Source: Stieleria mannarensis | Lineage (GTDB): Bacteria > Planctomycetota > Planctomycetia > Pirellulales > Pirellulaceae | DNA length: 64,000 nt | Direction of reading: 5' to 3' | Assembly (NCBI RefSeq): GCF_014154935.1 | Contig: NZ_JACEHH010000009.1 | Span: 124,001 to 188,000 of the forward strand | In this document: piece by piece, positions 19,349 to 29,034 of the stretch | Layout of the letters: every line of letters begins with the position of its first letter | How positions within the stretch are numbered: position 1 is the stretch's first letter | The notes under the pieces: generated by a model | The model's database searches: none | What the model was told of the DNA's origin: nothing | The model's input: only the letters and a program-made list of their open reading frames with translations | Made by a program: the position numbers and the translations under genes

Positions 19349-21280
19349 CTATTGCTTGGGATCGATTTTGACGATCTCGGCTTGGAAGGTTTGCACGCAG
19401 GCTTGGATCCAGGGATGCGATTCGATCTCTCGCATCCGTTCCATGCGCTCCTTTGCCGATGCTTTGGGCGCCGGCTTGGGAGCTTGGGCGCGGCGCGGGG
19501 ATGCGGCGCCGGCGACCAGTTGAAGTGTGACCGGGTGACCGACGATCTCGGCGAGCGCTTGGCAGACCGGACCACGATGCTCCGGCAAATCCATCCGCTT
19601 CATCGACATCGATGACTCGGCCGGAAATACCAAGTTGATTTTCGAATCGCCTTCCAGCTGCACGTCGGCCATCGAGGCGATCGAGGCGGTCATCTGCTGC
19701 ACGCCCTTGAGCGCCATCGACAGGACTTCTTGAACGTTCGACGAAGACAGCTTCATCTTGGGCGTCGGCGGCGCGTCGGGTGCAGCAGCGTCGGCGCGAT
19801 GCTGTGGCGATGCGTCCGGAGCCGCCTGGGTGGCGGTGGTCGAAACAGCCGGGTCGGCAGCGGCGACCTGGGGTGCCGGAGGGGATGACGCGGGTGCCTG
19901 CGCCGGGGGTGCCTGCGCCGGGGGGGCCGGAGTCGGGGCAGCCGGAGTCGGGGCAGCCGGAGTCGGTGGCGTCGCGGTGGATGTCGCAGGCGGCGTCGTC
20001 GCCGACGGTGATTGCGTCGGGGTTGCGCCCGGTGTGACAGTCGGCGCTGAGGGTACCGGCGTCTGTGGCTCAGCGGTTAGCTTTTTTTTTTGCGGAGACG
20101 CGGACGGCAACGGTTTCCCGCTGCTGGCTGCCGCGGCCAAATCCGCGATCGCTTGCAAGTCCGGCAAATTGCAGATTTGAATCACGGTGGATTCCAGCAA
20201 GACGCGTCCGTAGACGCTGTGTCGAATCCGGACCAGCGTTTGATCGATCAATGCGACGACGGCCAGCACGGTTTGCAGCCCCCAGGCCTGGCCCAGTTTC
20301 TTCAGTTCGTCGTGCATCGATGCGGCCGTGTGACGTTGCAGTGTCGCATCGCAGCCGACCGTTACGGCCATCAGATCACGAAAGTACCCCAACAACTGCT
20401 CGGCGATCCGCCCGGCGTCGACGCCGGCATCAACGGCCGCATCCAGTTGCGCCAGCGCCGCGGCCGCATTGCGATCGCTCATCGCCTGGGCCAGAGCGTG
20501 CAGTCGTTCATCGTCGGCGGTGCCGAGCATCGAGTGGACTTGGTCGGCCGTCAGATGGCCGTCGCTGAAGCTGAGCACTTGTTCCAGCAACGATTGGCTG
20601 TCCCGCATCGAACCGGCGGCCCGGCGGGCGACCAGCTCCAGCGCGGCCTCGTCAGCCTGGGCGTTCTCCGCGGCGACGATTTCCTGCAAACGTTTGACGA
20701 TCTTGGAGACTTCGACCGGGGCAAAATCGAATCGCTGACAACGGCTCAAGACCGTGATCGGCATCTTTTCCGGGTCGGTCGTGCAGAAAATGAACTTCAC
20801 ATGCTCGGGCGGCTCTTCCAGCGTTTTCAGCAACGCGTTGAAGGCCGCCTGGGTCAGCATGTGGACTTCGTCGATGATGTAAATCTTGAACCGCGACCGG
20901 CTGGGGCGGACCCCGACGTTGGCCCGCAGCGAGCGGATTTCGTCGATCCCTCGGTTGCTGGCACCGTCGATTTCGATGACATCGATGTCTTCGCCCGAAT
21001 CGATCGCCTGGGCGATGTCGTCGTCGTTGTCAAACGTCGCACTGGGCCCGGCGGGATTGTTGAGCGCCTTGGCAAAAATCCGCGCCGTGCTGGTTTTTCC
21101 GACCCCACGTGCCCCGGTGAACAGGTACGCATGCCCCACCCGCCCCGTCTCGATCGCGTTGGTCAGCGCCCGTCCGACGTGCTCCTGGCCGACCAATTCT
21201 TCAAAATTCCGGGGGCGATAACGGCGTGCGACAACGACGTACGAAGAATCAGTTGCGGGCGCGGGATGGTCGTCGGACAT
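19349..21280 (-). CDS. dnaX: DNA polymerase III subunit gamma/tau
   Basis: The 643-residue clamp-loader ATPase has Walker A GARGVGKTS (56-64), Walker B IYIIDEVHML, sensor 1 FIFCTTDPEKMP and the SRC motif (SRCQRFDF, near 180). Domain III ends near residue 370; then comes a Pro/Ala/Thr-rich linker (about 395-510) and a C-terminal tau domain. Two features stand out. Codons 397-400 form a run of ten adenines that should cause slippage and yield a gamma form. The four zinc-ligand cysteines known from E. coli DnaX (C64, C73, C76, C79) are replaced here by N75, D84, D87 and A90. ATG start; monocistronic as far as visible. Confidence 0.96.
   Translation of the reverse strand: MSDDHPAPATDSSYVVVARRYRPRNFEELVGQEHVGRALTNAIETGRVGHAYLFTGARGVGKTSTARIFAKALNNPAGPSATFDNDDDIAQAIDSGEDIDVIEIDGASNRGIDEIRSLRANVGVRPSRSRFKIYIIDEVHMLTQAAFNALLKTLEEPPEHVKFIFCTTDPEKMPITVLSRCQRFDFAPVEVSKIVKRLQEIVAAENAQADEAALELVARRAAGSMRDSQSLLEQVLSFSDGHLTADQVHSMLGTADDERLHALAQAMSDRNAAAALAQLDAAVDAGVDAGRIAEQLLGYFRDLMAVTVGCDATLQRHTAASMHDELKKLGQAWGLQTVLAVVALIDQTLVRIRHSVYGRVLLESTVIQICNLPDLQAIADLAAAASSGKPLPSASPQKKKLTAEPQTPVPSAPTVTPGATPTQSPSATTPPATSTATPPTPAAPTPAAPTPAPPAQAPPAQAPASSPPAPQVAAADPAVSTTATQAAPDASPQHRADAAAPDAPPTPKMKLSSSNVQEVLSMALKGVQQMTASIASMADVQLEGDSKINLVFPAESSMSMKRMDLPEHRGPVCQALAEIVGHPVTLQLVAGAASPRRAQAPKPAPKASAKERMERMREIESHPWIQACVQTFQAEIVKIDPKQ
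20082..20091 (-). other. A10 slippery run in dnaX, likely gamma/tau switch
   Basis: On the coding strand the sequence is CCG CAA AAA AAA AAG CTA. Inserting one A gives a TGA four codons later; deleting one A gives an immediate TAA after AGC. Either slip therefore ends translation at about residue 401-404, just after the ATPase core, the right size for a gamma subunit. Comparable sites are established in E. coli (ribosomal frameshift at A AAA AAG) and Thermus thermophilus (transcriptional slippage on A9). Confidence 0.75.
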
Positions 21281-21395
21281 GCGTGGGGAATTCGTGATCG
21301 AACCGTGCGGGTGTCAGTCTGGGCATCCTACACGATCTCGGGTGGAAATGAATCTGGTCACGCAATGGGCCGGTGAAAAGAAGGGGGCAAAACGC

Positions 21396-21475
21396 GTTGG
21401 TCAAAAAATGGGTTGGTCAAAAAATGGGTTGGTCAAAAAATGGGTTGGTCAAAAAATGGGTTGGTCAAAAAATGG
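21396..21475. repeat. 16-bp tandem repeat, five copies
   Basis: The unit GTTGGTCAAAAAATGG is repeated five times without a mismatch, upstream of dnaX and downstream of the ABC permease-protease gene. A 21-nt inverted copy with one mismatch lies at 21612-21632, so a long stem could form across about 140 bp. Confidence 0.95.
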
Positions 21476-21611
21476 GGGCGGCTGCTGGATGCGTGGCTGT
21501 GGCGGCCGGGGGGGAAGGGAGCCACGGTAAGTTCTGTAGACAACCACGCCTGCCAGAAGGGCGACTTTGTTTGCATCGGTCGTCAGGTCGGGAGCAGCGT
21601 CGTTCCGGGAG

Positions 21612-21632
21612 TTTTTGACCAGCCCATTTTTT
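21612..21632. repeat. inverted single copy of the 16-bp repeat
   Basis: The reverse complement of this stretch reads AAAAAATGGG then CTGGTCAAAAA, matching the tandem array at 21396-21475 except for one C/T difference. It ends 20 bp before the stop of the downstream gene on the minus strand, so it may form part of a terminator or an element boundary. Confidence 0.85.
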
Positions 21633-21651
21633 TTCCCGATCGCCGCCTCTC

Positions 21652-23826
21652 TCACGCGGGAGTCGTGGCTAGATTGGGATTCGTCGCGGCGGGTTTGCGG
21701 GTGGAAAACCAGACGATGGCGAATCCGATGACCGTGGTGGTCGTCAGCACGATCAACCAGGATGCCGGCAGGTGCATCTGGTTTTCGAACCCGGCTCCCA
21801 GGAATTCGATCCGGTCCTGATACTTTGCGGCCAGATTCAGCAGCGCGTTGTGGGTGAAGTGCATCAGCACGCCCGGCCAGACGCTTTGGGTGCGGTAGGC
21901 GATCCAGCCGAGAATCAGCCCCAGCAGCGTCGTCGGCACGAAGCGCTCGATCAGCAACATGTTGCCGGTGACGACGTGGAACAACCCGAAGATCACGGCG
22001 GTCGTCATGATCACGCGTGCCGGCGACAGGACTCGGCGAAGTGCTGTGAACAGGAATCCCCGAAAACACAATTCTTCGATCACGGCCGGCGCGAGCGCCA
22101 AACATCCCACCAGCAACCACGCCGGAGCGACCTTAAGCGCTTCGACCGTCTGCTTGGTTTTCTCGATCCGGTCGACATCCAATCCGCCGATCCCCAATTG
22201 CTTGGCAATCACAAACGACTCGTGGGCAATGCCCCAAGCGCCAAGACCGATCAACAGCGCACCGACCAAGGCCAGCGGCGAAGGCGGCGAAAGTTGATAG
22301 CTGGTGGAGAACCGACAGCGCGCCAGCACCACCGACGCCAAGGGCAACAACCCGAACGTCAACACCAGCGCGACGGCGTTGAGTGTCAGCACCCAGCTGA
22401 TCGACAATTCGGGCACGATTCGAATCAAGACGTTGCTGACCAAATAGTAGATCGGTACCAGCAACGCCAAAGTCATCGCGGCGGTTTGGGGCGATGGCGT
22501 CGGCGAAACGCGCGCCGGGCGTTTCAGCATGGCGCCGAACGATTGACCGCTGGTCCGGCTGACCGCATCGCTGCCGAACAACTTGGACGCGATCGCGATG
22601 GCCGCTGCGGCATAACCGATCGTGCTGAGCACGGTGATCACGGCCGGTGCCGCGTGTGCCGTGCCCTGCAACACCTCCCGTGCCAGCAGCACGATGTTGA
22701 TCAACGGCGCGATCGCCAACGGACCTTGCAAGGTCACCCCCGGCATCAGCGACAACATGCCCGGCGTCAACGACAACAGCATGACGGGGATCAGGTAGGC
22801 CTGGGCTTCTTTGAACGAGCGTGCGAAGCTGGTCAGAGAGAGTAACACGGCGGCGAAGAATCCGCTGAAGAGCACCAGCAAGCCCAGGATCTGCAGCACG
22901 GCCAGCCAAGGAAACGCGTCTTCGCCACCGGTTAGCAGCGGCAACAAACGTCCGGCCCACAACGTCGTGAACATGGCCAACAAATTTGCCATCGCGGTCA
23001 ATAACGCGACGACCACGACCGCGACGTACTTGGAAAACAGAATGTAAGAACGCGGCACCGGTGAGGCCATCAACGATTCCATCGTCCCCCGTTCGCGTTC
23101 GCCGGCGGTCAAATCGATCGCCGGATAAACGGCGCCGGTGATCGTCATCAACACCAACACCAGCGGGACGATCGTGCCCAGCATGGACGGTTTTTCCGGC
23201 GCGCCGACCTTCGCAACGGTGACCTCCGCCGGCGGCGTGTATTCATTCAATTGCGACTTCAGGATCGTCTCGGCCCGCGCCAATCGCAGCCAATGCAACC
23301 GTTCGGTCAACACCCGCTGGGCCCCCTGGCCGGCGACGTCACCGCTGTAGGCCGTCAGACGCAAACGCGGCGGATCGTCCAATTCGATTTGGGCGGCCAG
23401 GTCAATCTTTTTCTCCTTCAACGCTTCGTCGGGCGTCAGCCCGACCGACGTGGTGTTGACCACACGAAACGTTGCCAATTTTCCCTTGCTGGCCTTCAGG
23501 ATCGCATCGGGCGGTTGGCTCATCGGGTCTTCCAACCATGCCAGCAACAACGTGCCCTCATCGTCCGTTTCGACGCCGATCGTGTACGGCGTTTCGTCGG
23601 ACGTTCCCGCCGTCGCCGAGACCAAGAATCGATTGAAGGCCATGCTGAGCAACGGGTAGACCATCAACGGCATCAACACCAGCGTGATGATCGTCCGCCG
23701 ATCGCGCATGGTTTCACGCAGTTCCTTTTGACACAACCGCACCAGCCGATTGCCGGGCTGATGGCTCCGCTTGCGTGGCCGCTGGGGTGCAATCGGGACG
23801 CTACCGCTGTGAGATTCGTTCGACAC
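21652..23826 (-). CDS. ABC transporter permease fused to CPBP intramembrane protease
   Basis: The N-terminal half (to about residue 440) is an ABC-2/NatB-type permease: LCQKELRETMRDRRTIITLV, a first membrane helix, a periplasmic loop of about 180 residues and five to six helices. The C-terminal part (about 560-724) is a CPBP/Abi protease domain with EELCFRGFLF (catalytic Glu pair and Arg), FGLFHVVTGN and VLMHFTHNALLNL carrying the conserved histidines. The gene starts with GTG 6 bp after the ATP-binding gene, so the two form an Na+/drug-efflux-like exporter. The fusion is known from planctomycete annotations; the protease substrate is not known. Confidence 0.9.
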   Translation of the reverse strand: MSNESHSGSVPIAPQRPRKRSHQPGNRLVRLCQKELRETMRDRRTIITLVLMPLMVYPLLSMAFNRFLVSATAGTSDETPYTIGVETDDEGTLLLAWLEDPMSQPPDAILKASKGKLATFRVVNTTSVGLTPDEALKEKKIDLAAQIELDDPPRLRLTAYSGDVAGQGAQRVLTERLHWLRLARAETILKSQLNEYTPPAEVTVAKVGAPEKPSMLGTIVPLVLVLMTITGAVYPAIDLTAGERERGTMESLMASPVPRSYILFSKYVAVVVVALLTAMANLLAMFTTLWAGRLLPLLTGGEDAFPWLAVLQILGLLVLFSGFFAAVLLSLTSFARSFKEAQAYLIPVMLLSLTPGMLSLMPGVTLQGPLAIAPLINIVLLAREVLQGTAHAAPAVITVLSTIGYAAAAIAIASKLFGSDAVSRTSGQSFGAMLKRPARVSPTPSPQTAAMTLALLVPIYYLVSNVLIRIVPELSISWVLTLNAVALVLTFGLLPLASVVLARCRFSTSYQLSPPSPLALVGALLIGLGAWGIAHESFVIAKQLGIGGLDVDRIEKTKQTVEALKVAPAWLLVGCLALAPAVIEELCFRGFLFTALRRVLSPARVIMTTAVIFGLFHVVTGNMLLIERFVPTTLLGLILGWIAYRTQSVWPGVLMHFTHNALLNLAAKYQDRIEFLGAGFENQMHLPASWLIVLTTTTVIGFAIVWFSTRKPAATNPNLATTPA

Positions 23827-23832
23827 GCTGGT

Positions 23833-24573
23833 TTAATTCCTGATCAAGTCCACAAAGATGTCCACCAACGATGCCTGGCCGGTTTGTTCCTTCAACTCGT
23901 TGAGCGTGCCGCAGTATCGCAGTCGGCCGGCGTGCAACAAACCGAATCGATCGCACAAGCGTTCCGCTTCGTCCAAGCGGTGGGTGCACACGACGACCGC
24001 TTTTCCACCGCGACGCAGAATGTCGATGTAGTCAAAAATGGTTTGAACACCGACCACGTCCAGCCCGCGCGTCGGTTCGTCCAATAACATCACCGGGGGG
24101 GCATGAATCAGACCGCGAACCAGCGTCACACGTTGCCGCTGCCCCGTGCTCAACTCCCCGGCACGCCGATCCAACAGATGCTTGATATCCATCATGTCCG
24201 CCAAGCTTTCGCAGCGTTGTTCGGCCAGCGTGGAATCCACGGCATACAGATCGGCGAAATACAACAACATTTCCCGGACGCTCAGCCAGGGGTAGACGCC
24301 GTCGCTGGCCGAGACGAACCCGAGTCGGCTTTTGACAGCCATCGGGTCGGTCGCGGTGCGGACTCCGTCGACCTCCGCGTACCCCGAATCGGGCTCCAGC
24401 AACCCCAGGATCATCCGCATCGTGGTGGTCTTGCCGGCGCCGTTGGGCCCCAGCAATCCGAAAACCTCTCCCGGCGAAATCCGAAACGAGACGTCATCGA
24501 CGGCGGTCAACACGCCGTCGTCCAAGGGAAAGGATTTCGTTAGCGATTCGACATGCAGCATGGACGTCCGCAT
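23833..24573 (-). CDS. ABC transporter ATP-binding protein (NatA-like)
   Basis: The 246-residue ATPase has Walker [11 protein letters not shown]-loop [14 protein letters not shown], signature [10 protein letters not shown] (a QRQRV variant), Walker [11 protein letters not shown] and switch His in VVCTHRLDE. It follows the NatA pattern for exporters with a single short ATPase. It is first in a two-gene operon with the permease-protease. ATG 24573 or ATG 24561 could start it; neither has a clear ribosome-binding site. Confidence 0.92.
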   Translation of the reverse strand: MRTSMLHVESLTKSFPLDDGVLTAVDDVSFRISPGEVFGLLGPNGAGKTTTMRMILGLLEPDSGYAEVDGVRTATDPMAVKSRLGFVSASDGVYPWLSVREMLLYFADLYAVDSTLAEQRCESLADMMDIKHLLDRRAGELSTGQRQRVTLVRGLIHAPPVMLLDEPTRGLDVVGVQTIFDYIDILRRGGKAVVVCTHRLDEAERLCDRFGLLHAGRLRYCGTLNELKEQTGQASLVDIFVDLIRN

Positions 24574-24982
24574 CCACCGAAAAGAGCACTAGGATTAGAA
24601 AAGTTTATCTCGCCGCCAGCTCGCTCGCGGGATTTGCCATCTCGCACAATTGCACCGCGTTTGCCAAATCACGCCTTGCGAAATCGCGGCAGGCTTTGGG
24701 AAACCAAGCTAGGGTAGCGCGTCGACCAGCATTTCGCTGCATTGTTACCGAGATTCACCAGACTCGACTACTCCCAGTGACAGGTTCTGCGATAATCCGC
24801 ACATGAATCGCCACGGGCGGCGAACGCAATCCGCAGCCTCGACGGCTTGAAACACAGGTTTTGTTCGCAACAATCGCGGCAATCGGTTCGCCGTGGCGGG
24901 TAAAACGCGAACCCCCATCGGTCTGCCTACGAATCTGCCCAAGATATAGTTCCCCCAGCACACTGCCCCAGCACACAGTTCT
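24574..24982. other. intergenic region between divergent genes
   Basis: About 409 bp separate the ABC ATPase gene (minus) from the MerR-like regulator (plus) and must contain both promoters. I see no convincing -10/-35 pair, no repeat and no small gene; an overlapping minus-strand open frame (24745-25308) is Ser-rich shadow sequence. Confidence 0.6.
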
Positions 24983-26482
24983 TTGTCCGAGCCGACCGAC
25001 ACGAACGATCCGGCGCCCCTCCGCATCCTCTCCTGCTCCAGCCCCGGTCCGCACGACGCCGCCGCCCCCCCCGAAGCGACGGACGATGCCGAGGAGTGCG
25101 TCAAGGACAAGGCGAGCGAATTTGAGATCGTCTCGTTGAGCGTGAACAGCAACGCGGACGATTTGCACAGCGATGATGCAAGCAGTGACGACGAAGAGCG
25201 CGATGCAGAGTCAATCGCCGCAGACACTCCGTCGGGCAAGACCGGCGAAAGCGATCCGGCAAGTGTTGTCGACAAACGGATCGCACTGGTCGGCCGTTTC
25301 GGCAGCATGAGTCATCGTGAAGCGGCCAACGTGTTACAGTCCTTTCAAGCGGTCGTGGTGGATCTGCCTCGACGGTCGTCATCGAGCGCGGCTAAAAAAG
25401 CAGCGGACTCGGGCGACGCCTCCACCGATCGCCCGGCGGTCGACCTGGTGGTCATCGGCGCCGACCAGCCCCCGCTCTCCCAGGCCGAGTTGCTGCCGCC
25501 CGGAGTGATCGATGCCGCGGCCCGTGGAGAGCTGGAAATCATCCACGAAACCGAACTCTGGCAGCGGCTGGGCCTGTTCGACGTCGGACGATCGGCGCAA
25601 CGTTATTACACCCCGGTCATGTTGGCCGATTTGCTGGGCGTTTCGGTGCGCGTGATCCGGCGTTGGTATCGCCTGGGGCTGATCACACCGGTGACGACGC
25701 TGCACAAGCTGCACTACTTTGACTACGCCGAAGTTGCCACGGCCAAACGTCTGGCCGGCTGGATGTCCGCCGGAGCCAGTCGCACGGCGATCGAGCGTCG
25801 GCTGGTGGATTTGATCCAGGTGCTTCCCAACATTCGTCGACCGCTCGATCAACTCTCGATTCTGGTCGAGGGCAAACACATCCTGCTGCGGCAAGGCGAT
25901 GGGTTGGTCGAACCGGGCGGACAGATGCGGTTCGATTTCGATGCGCTAGAAACGGACGCCGAACCGACGCGCGACGTCCTGGCGTTCCAGCCGCCCGACC
26001 AGCCACCGATGTTGCGGACCGTCGGCACAGCCGAGCACGATCCGATTTTGGAAGCCGCGTATCAAGCCGAAGACGAAGACGACTTGGAAACCGCGATCGA
26101 TTTGTATCACACGATCTTGGCCCGTGACGGCGCGCGGGCCGAGATCAGTTTCCAGATCGGCGAACTGCTGTACCGAATGAACTTTCTGATCGCTGCACGC
26201 GAGCGGTATTACAGCGCGATCGAAATCGACCCCGAGTTTGTCGAAGCCCGGGCCAGTTTGGGCGCCGTGCTGGCCGAACTGGGGCAACTGGAACTGGCCG
26301 TCGCCGCACTGCGCGGGGCCCTGTCGATGCACGAAGACTATGCCGACGTCCACTACACGCTCGCCAAAACACTCGACCGGCTGGGCGATGATCTGCAAGC
26401 CCTCCAGCACTGGCAGCGGATCGTGCAACTGGCCCCGAACAGCCCGTGGGCGGCCGAAGCGAGGGAGCGGTTGGGGATTTAG
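24983..26482 (+). CDS. BRCT-like / MerR-type HTH / TPR fusion protein
   Basis: The 499-residue protein has four parts. Residues 1-95 are acidic and probably disordered. Residues about 97-198 resemble a BRCT fold (KRIALVGRFGSMSHREAANV, VDLVVIGAD, ELEIIHETELWQRLGL). Residues about 207-275 are a MerR-like winged helix (YYTPVMLADLLGVSVRVIRRW, then LGLITPV). Residues about 355-499 are three to four TPRs. It probably binds DNA and a partner protein. The open frame begins with TTG at 24983 without a good ribosome-binding site, so the real start may lie further in. Target genes are unknown. Confidence 0.75.
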   Translation: MSEPTDTNDPAPLRILSCSSPGPHDAAAPPEATDDAEECVKDKASEFEIVSLSVNSNADDLHSDDASSDDEERDAESIAADTPSGKTGESDPASVVDKRIALVGRFGSMSHREAANVLQSFQAVVVDLPRRSSSSAAKKAADSGDASTDRPAVDLVVIGADQPPLSQAELLPPGVIDAAARGELEIIHETELWQRLGLFDVGRSAQRYYTPVMLADLLGVSVRVIRRWYRLGLITPVTTLHKLHYFDYAEVATAKRLAGWMSAGASRTAIERRLVDLIQVLPNIRRPLDQLSILVEGKHILLRQGDGLVEPGGQMRFDFDALETDAEPTRDVLAFQPPDQPPMLRTVGTAEHDPILEAAYQAEDEDDLETAIDLYHTILARDGARAEISFQIGELLYRMNFLIAARERYYSAIEIDPEFVEARASLGAVLAELGQLELAVAALRGALSMHEDYADVHYTLAKTLDRLGDDLQALQHWQRIVQLAPNSPWAAEARERLGI

Positions 26483-26709
26483 GGAGGAGGATGGCAGAAT
26501 GATACGGGGCAGAATGATGGAGCGGGGAGACAAGAAAATGGGTGACAACAAGATGAACTGGCGGAAGTGAGTCGTCGCCTGTCAGTGCCTCCCCATCATT
26601 CTGCCTTCTCATCGTTTTGCCCCCATCCCCCAACCTCAGCTGCCCGTCCTTTCCAGGAACGTCGCGGGAAATTCCGCGGACGACCGCCCGGAAGGGGCGT
26701 CGTACTGTG

Positions 26710-29034
26710 CTAGACCATTCCCCAGCGACGTCTTAAAAACCATTCCACGCTCAGGGCGCCGGCGAACAGGGTGAACACCAGCCAGCCGCTGCCGGGGCCG
26801 TCGCCCAAACGATTCTTTTCAATCACCGGCGTCTCCGCACTTCGTCGTTTCGCGGCAATCGTTTCGATCAAGGCGTCGATCTGTTGCGGATCGAATGACG
26901 CTCCGCCGTGGTCGGCGGTCAGGTCGGCGAGCTGTTTCATGTAAACCGGGTCGGCCATCGGGCGTGCCAGTTCGCGACTGGTCTCGGTGACTTGAAAGGC
27001 GACTTCATCAGGCTCGATCGAATCATCACCATCGGGGCGGACAACAAGTTTATAGAAACCCGGTTCCAGTTCGGGGATCTGGCCGCTGATTCGAGGCTGG
27101 CCGCCGGCCGTCGCCGTGACGTCCAACGCTGTTTCCTTGCCCTGTTCGTCGACGACCACCGCAGACAACGTGACGTCGGCGACGACCTCGCCGACACTCA
27201 ACAACCGGGCGCGAAACTCGGGCCTGCTGTCGGATTCAAACCGCCGCACGTCCATCTCGGCGATCAAGCGGTCGCCGCCTGATTCTTCACGCGACATCAA
27301 CCACAACATCAATTGACGCCAAAACCGTTGATGAGCCTCCGCCTTGCCGGCCCGCCACCAACGGTACGTCTCGTCGATCGCCAACGACGCCACCCGTCCC
27401 TTGCCATAGCTGCCGATCACCAACAGCGGTTCCTTGCCTTTGGTCTCCAACAACGTTTGCACGCCGGCGGCCACCTTGGCATCGACCAACCGATTCGCGC
27501 CGCGAAGTTCGGGCAACGAATCCCAAACCGCTGCCGGGTCCGATCCGCCGAGATCGACGATCGGATGGCGACGTGCGACTTGCACTTTGATCGGCCCGGG
27601 AAGCTGGGAATCGGAACGAGCCGCCCGCTCGGCCGGAGTCATCACACCGCGTGTCGGCGGTCGGCGCCGCGAAGGATCCATTTTGATCGGCAGCACGTCG
27701 GCCAGTTTCCCGTCGGCGTAACCACCGGTCCCGTAGGTCTGCAGCCCGCCGAGTGTGATCAGGCCGGCGCCGTCGTTGACCCTTGCAGCCAATTCCTCCA
27801 GTTGGGCGATTCCTAAGGCATTGGAATCGAGGTCGCCGATGATGAAGATGTCATAGCGTCCGGGTTTCAAGACGGCGTCCAACGAAACCGGCCAGTTTCG
27901 GTCCCCGCGGATCGGCGCGTAGTCGAGTTCCAGATCGGGAAAGCGACGCAGCGAACGGCGCAGAAACGTTTGTTCCGGCCGACCGGGACCTTCCAGGATC
28001 AAAATTCGGCCGCCTCCCTCGCGGACGTCGACGAAGGCGGTTTGCGTGTTGTTGCTGGTCACCCATTCGCCTTCCTGGGCCGCCGCTTGGACTTGCAAAC
28101 GGTACAGCCCCGGATCGGGTGCGGTCATCGGAATCGTCAGCGCGAGCGTTTCCCGCGCCCCACTCGGATCGATCTGTCGCGACCGTGCTTCGGTCCTGGT
28201 TCCATCGGCGGCGATCCACGACACGGTGACCGGGATCTGTCGGCGGGCCAAACCGTTGGCCTGGACGGTCACGGAAACTTCAAATTGGTTTCCGGCGAAC
28301 AACTGAAAACTGTCCGGCAGGTTGGTCAACGCGACGTCGCGTGCCGAGGCGTCGGTGCTGGGCGGTCCGATCGGGACGGTCCACAGAGGAACCGCGAGCG
28401 CATCGAGCACTTCGGCACCGCGGCGGGCGGCGGTGCTTTGATCGGCGGCCTGACGCTCTGCACCAGCGACCGCGGTTTGCGTTCCATCGCCCATCATGAC
28501 CACACCGGCCATCGGTTTGCCCGCCGAGGCGTCGATGGCGCCCTGCATCGCCTGCCCGAGATTGGTTTCGTCGCCGAGTGGCTGCATCGAATCCAAACGG
28601 TCGGCGAGTCTCGCGATCGCATCTTGCTCCCGCGCCTGTGCGATCGACTCGGATTTGGAATCGTAACCGATCAGGTGGATGTCCAGCATTTCATCCAACC
28701 GGCCGACTTCGGAGAACAGTCGTTGCAGCGCCGTCTTTTGGCTGGCCCAACGATCGGTCCCATCACCGTCGGGCAGCGACATGCTGCGAGAGGTATCGAC
28801 CGCGACCACCAGCGTCGCCGCGGCGGGACGGTTGTCGGTGCGGACCAATGTCGGCCGCATTGCAGCGATCAACAGCACCAACCCGGCCAGCGAACGGAGC
28901 ACGATCAGCCACTTTCGTTTGGCCGGATCCTCGGTCGGCGGCGTCACCAACGCGATGACCGCGACGACGGCCGCGGCCGCGGCCAGTGCGACCCACAGCG
29001 ATCCGTAAAGTGGTTCCAGGGTGAATCGCGTCAT
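26710..29034 (-). CDS. vWA-domain membrane protein with glutamine-amidotransferase-like domain
   Basis: The 774-residue protein has two N-terminal membrane helices (about 12-30 and 43-60), a von Willebrand A domain with the MIDAS motif VVAVDTSRSMS (DxSxS at 80-84), a beta-rich stretch, a GATase1-like fold near 340-520 (ILILEGPGRPEQTFL, IIGDLDSNAL) and a final anchor helix (GWLVFTLFAGAL). This order is common in planctomycete BatA/BatB-related proteins. The ATG at 29034 overlaps the upstream stop (ATGA); the frame is open further upstream but only as a shadow. It probably forms a membrane complex with the BatA protein. Confidence 0.85.
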   Translation of the reverse strand: MTRFTLEPLYGSLWVALAAAAAVVAVIALVTPPTEDPAKRKWLIVLRSLAGLVLLIAAMRPTLVRTDNRPAAATLVVAVDTSRSMSLPDGDGTDRWASQKTALQRLFSEVGRLDEMLDIHLIGYDSKSESIAQAREQDAIARLADRLDSMQPLGDETNLGQAMQGAIDASAGKPMAGVVMMGDGTQTAVAGAERQAADQSTAARRGAEVLDALAVPLWTVPIGPPSTDASARDVALTNLPDSFQLFAGNQFEVSVTVQANGLARRQIPVTVSWIAADGTRTEARSRQIDPSGARETLALTIPMTAPDPGLYRLQVQAAAQEGEWVTSNNTQTAFVDVREGGGRILILEGPGRPEQTFLRRSLRRFPDLELDYAPIRGDRNWPVSLDAVLKPGRYDIFIIGDLDSNALGIAQLEELAARVNDGAGLITLGGLQTYGTGGYADGKLADVLPIKMDPSRRRPPTRGVMTPAERAARSDSQLPGPIKVQVARRHPIVDLGGSDPAAVWDSLPELRGANRLVDAKVAAGVQTLLETKGKEPLLVIGSYGKGRVASLAIDETYRWWRAGKAEAHQRFWRQLMLWLMSREESGGDRLIAEMDVRRFESDSRPEFRARLLSVGEVVADVTLSAVVVDEQGKETALDVTATAGGQPRISGQIPELEPGFYKLVVRPDGDDSIEPDEVAFQVTETSRELARPMADPVYMKQLADLTADHGGASFDPQQIDALIETIAAKRRSAETPVIEKNRLGDGPGSGWLVFTLFAGALSVEWFLRRRWGMV

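Noticed and set aside
20090-21376. 428-codon plus-strand frame opposite dnaX
   Set aside because: Antisense shadow of a clearly conserved gene.
24745-25308. 187-codon minus-strand frame overlapping the regulator start
   Set aside because: Ser/Leu-rich shadow of the acidic region of the regulator on the other strand.
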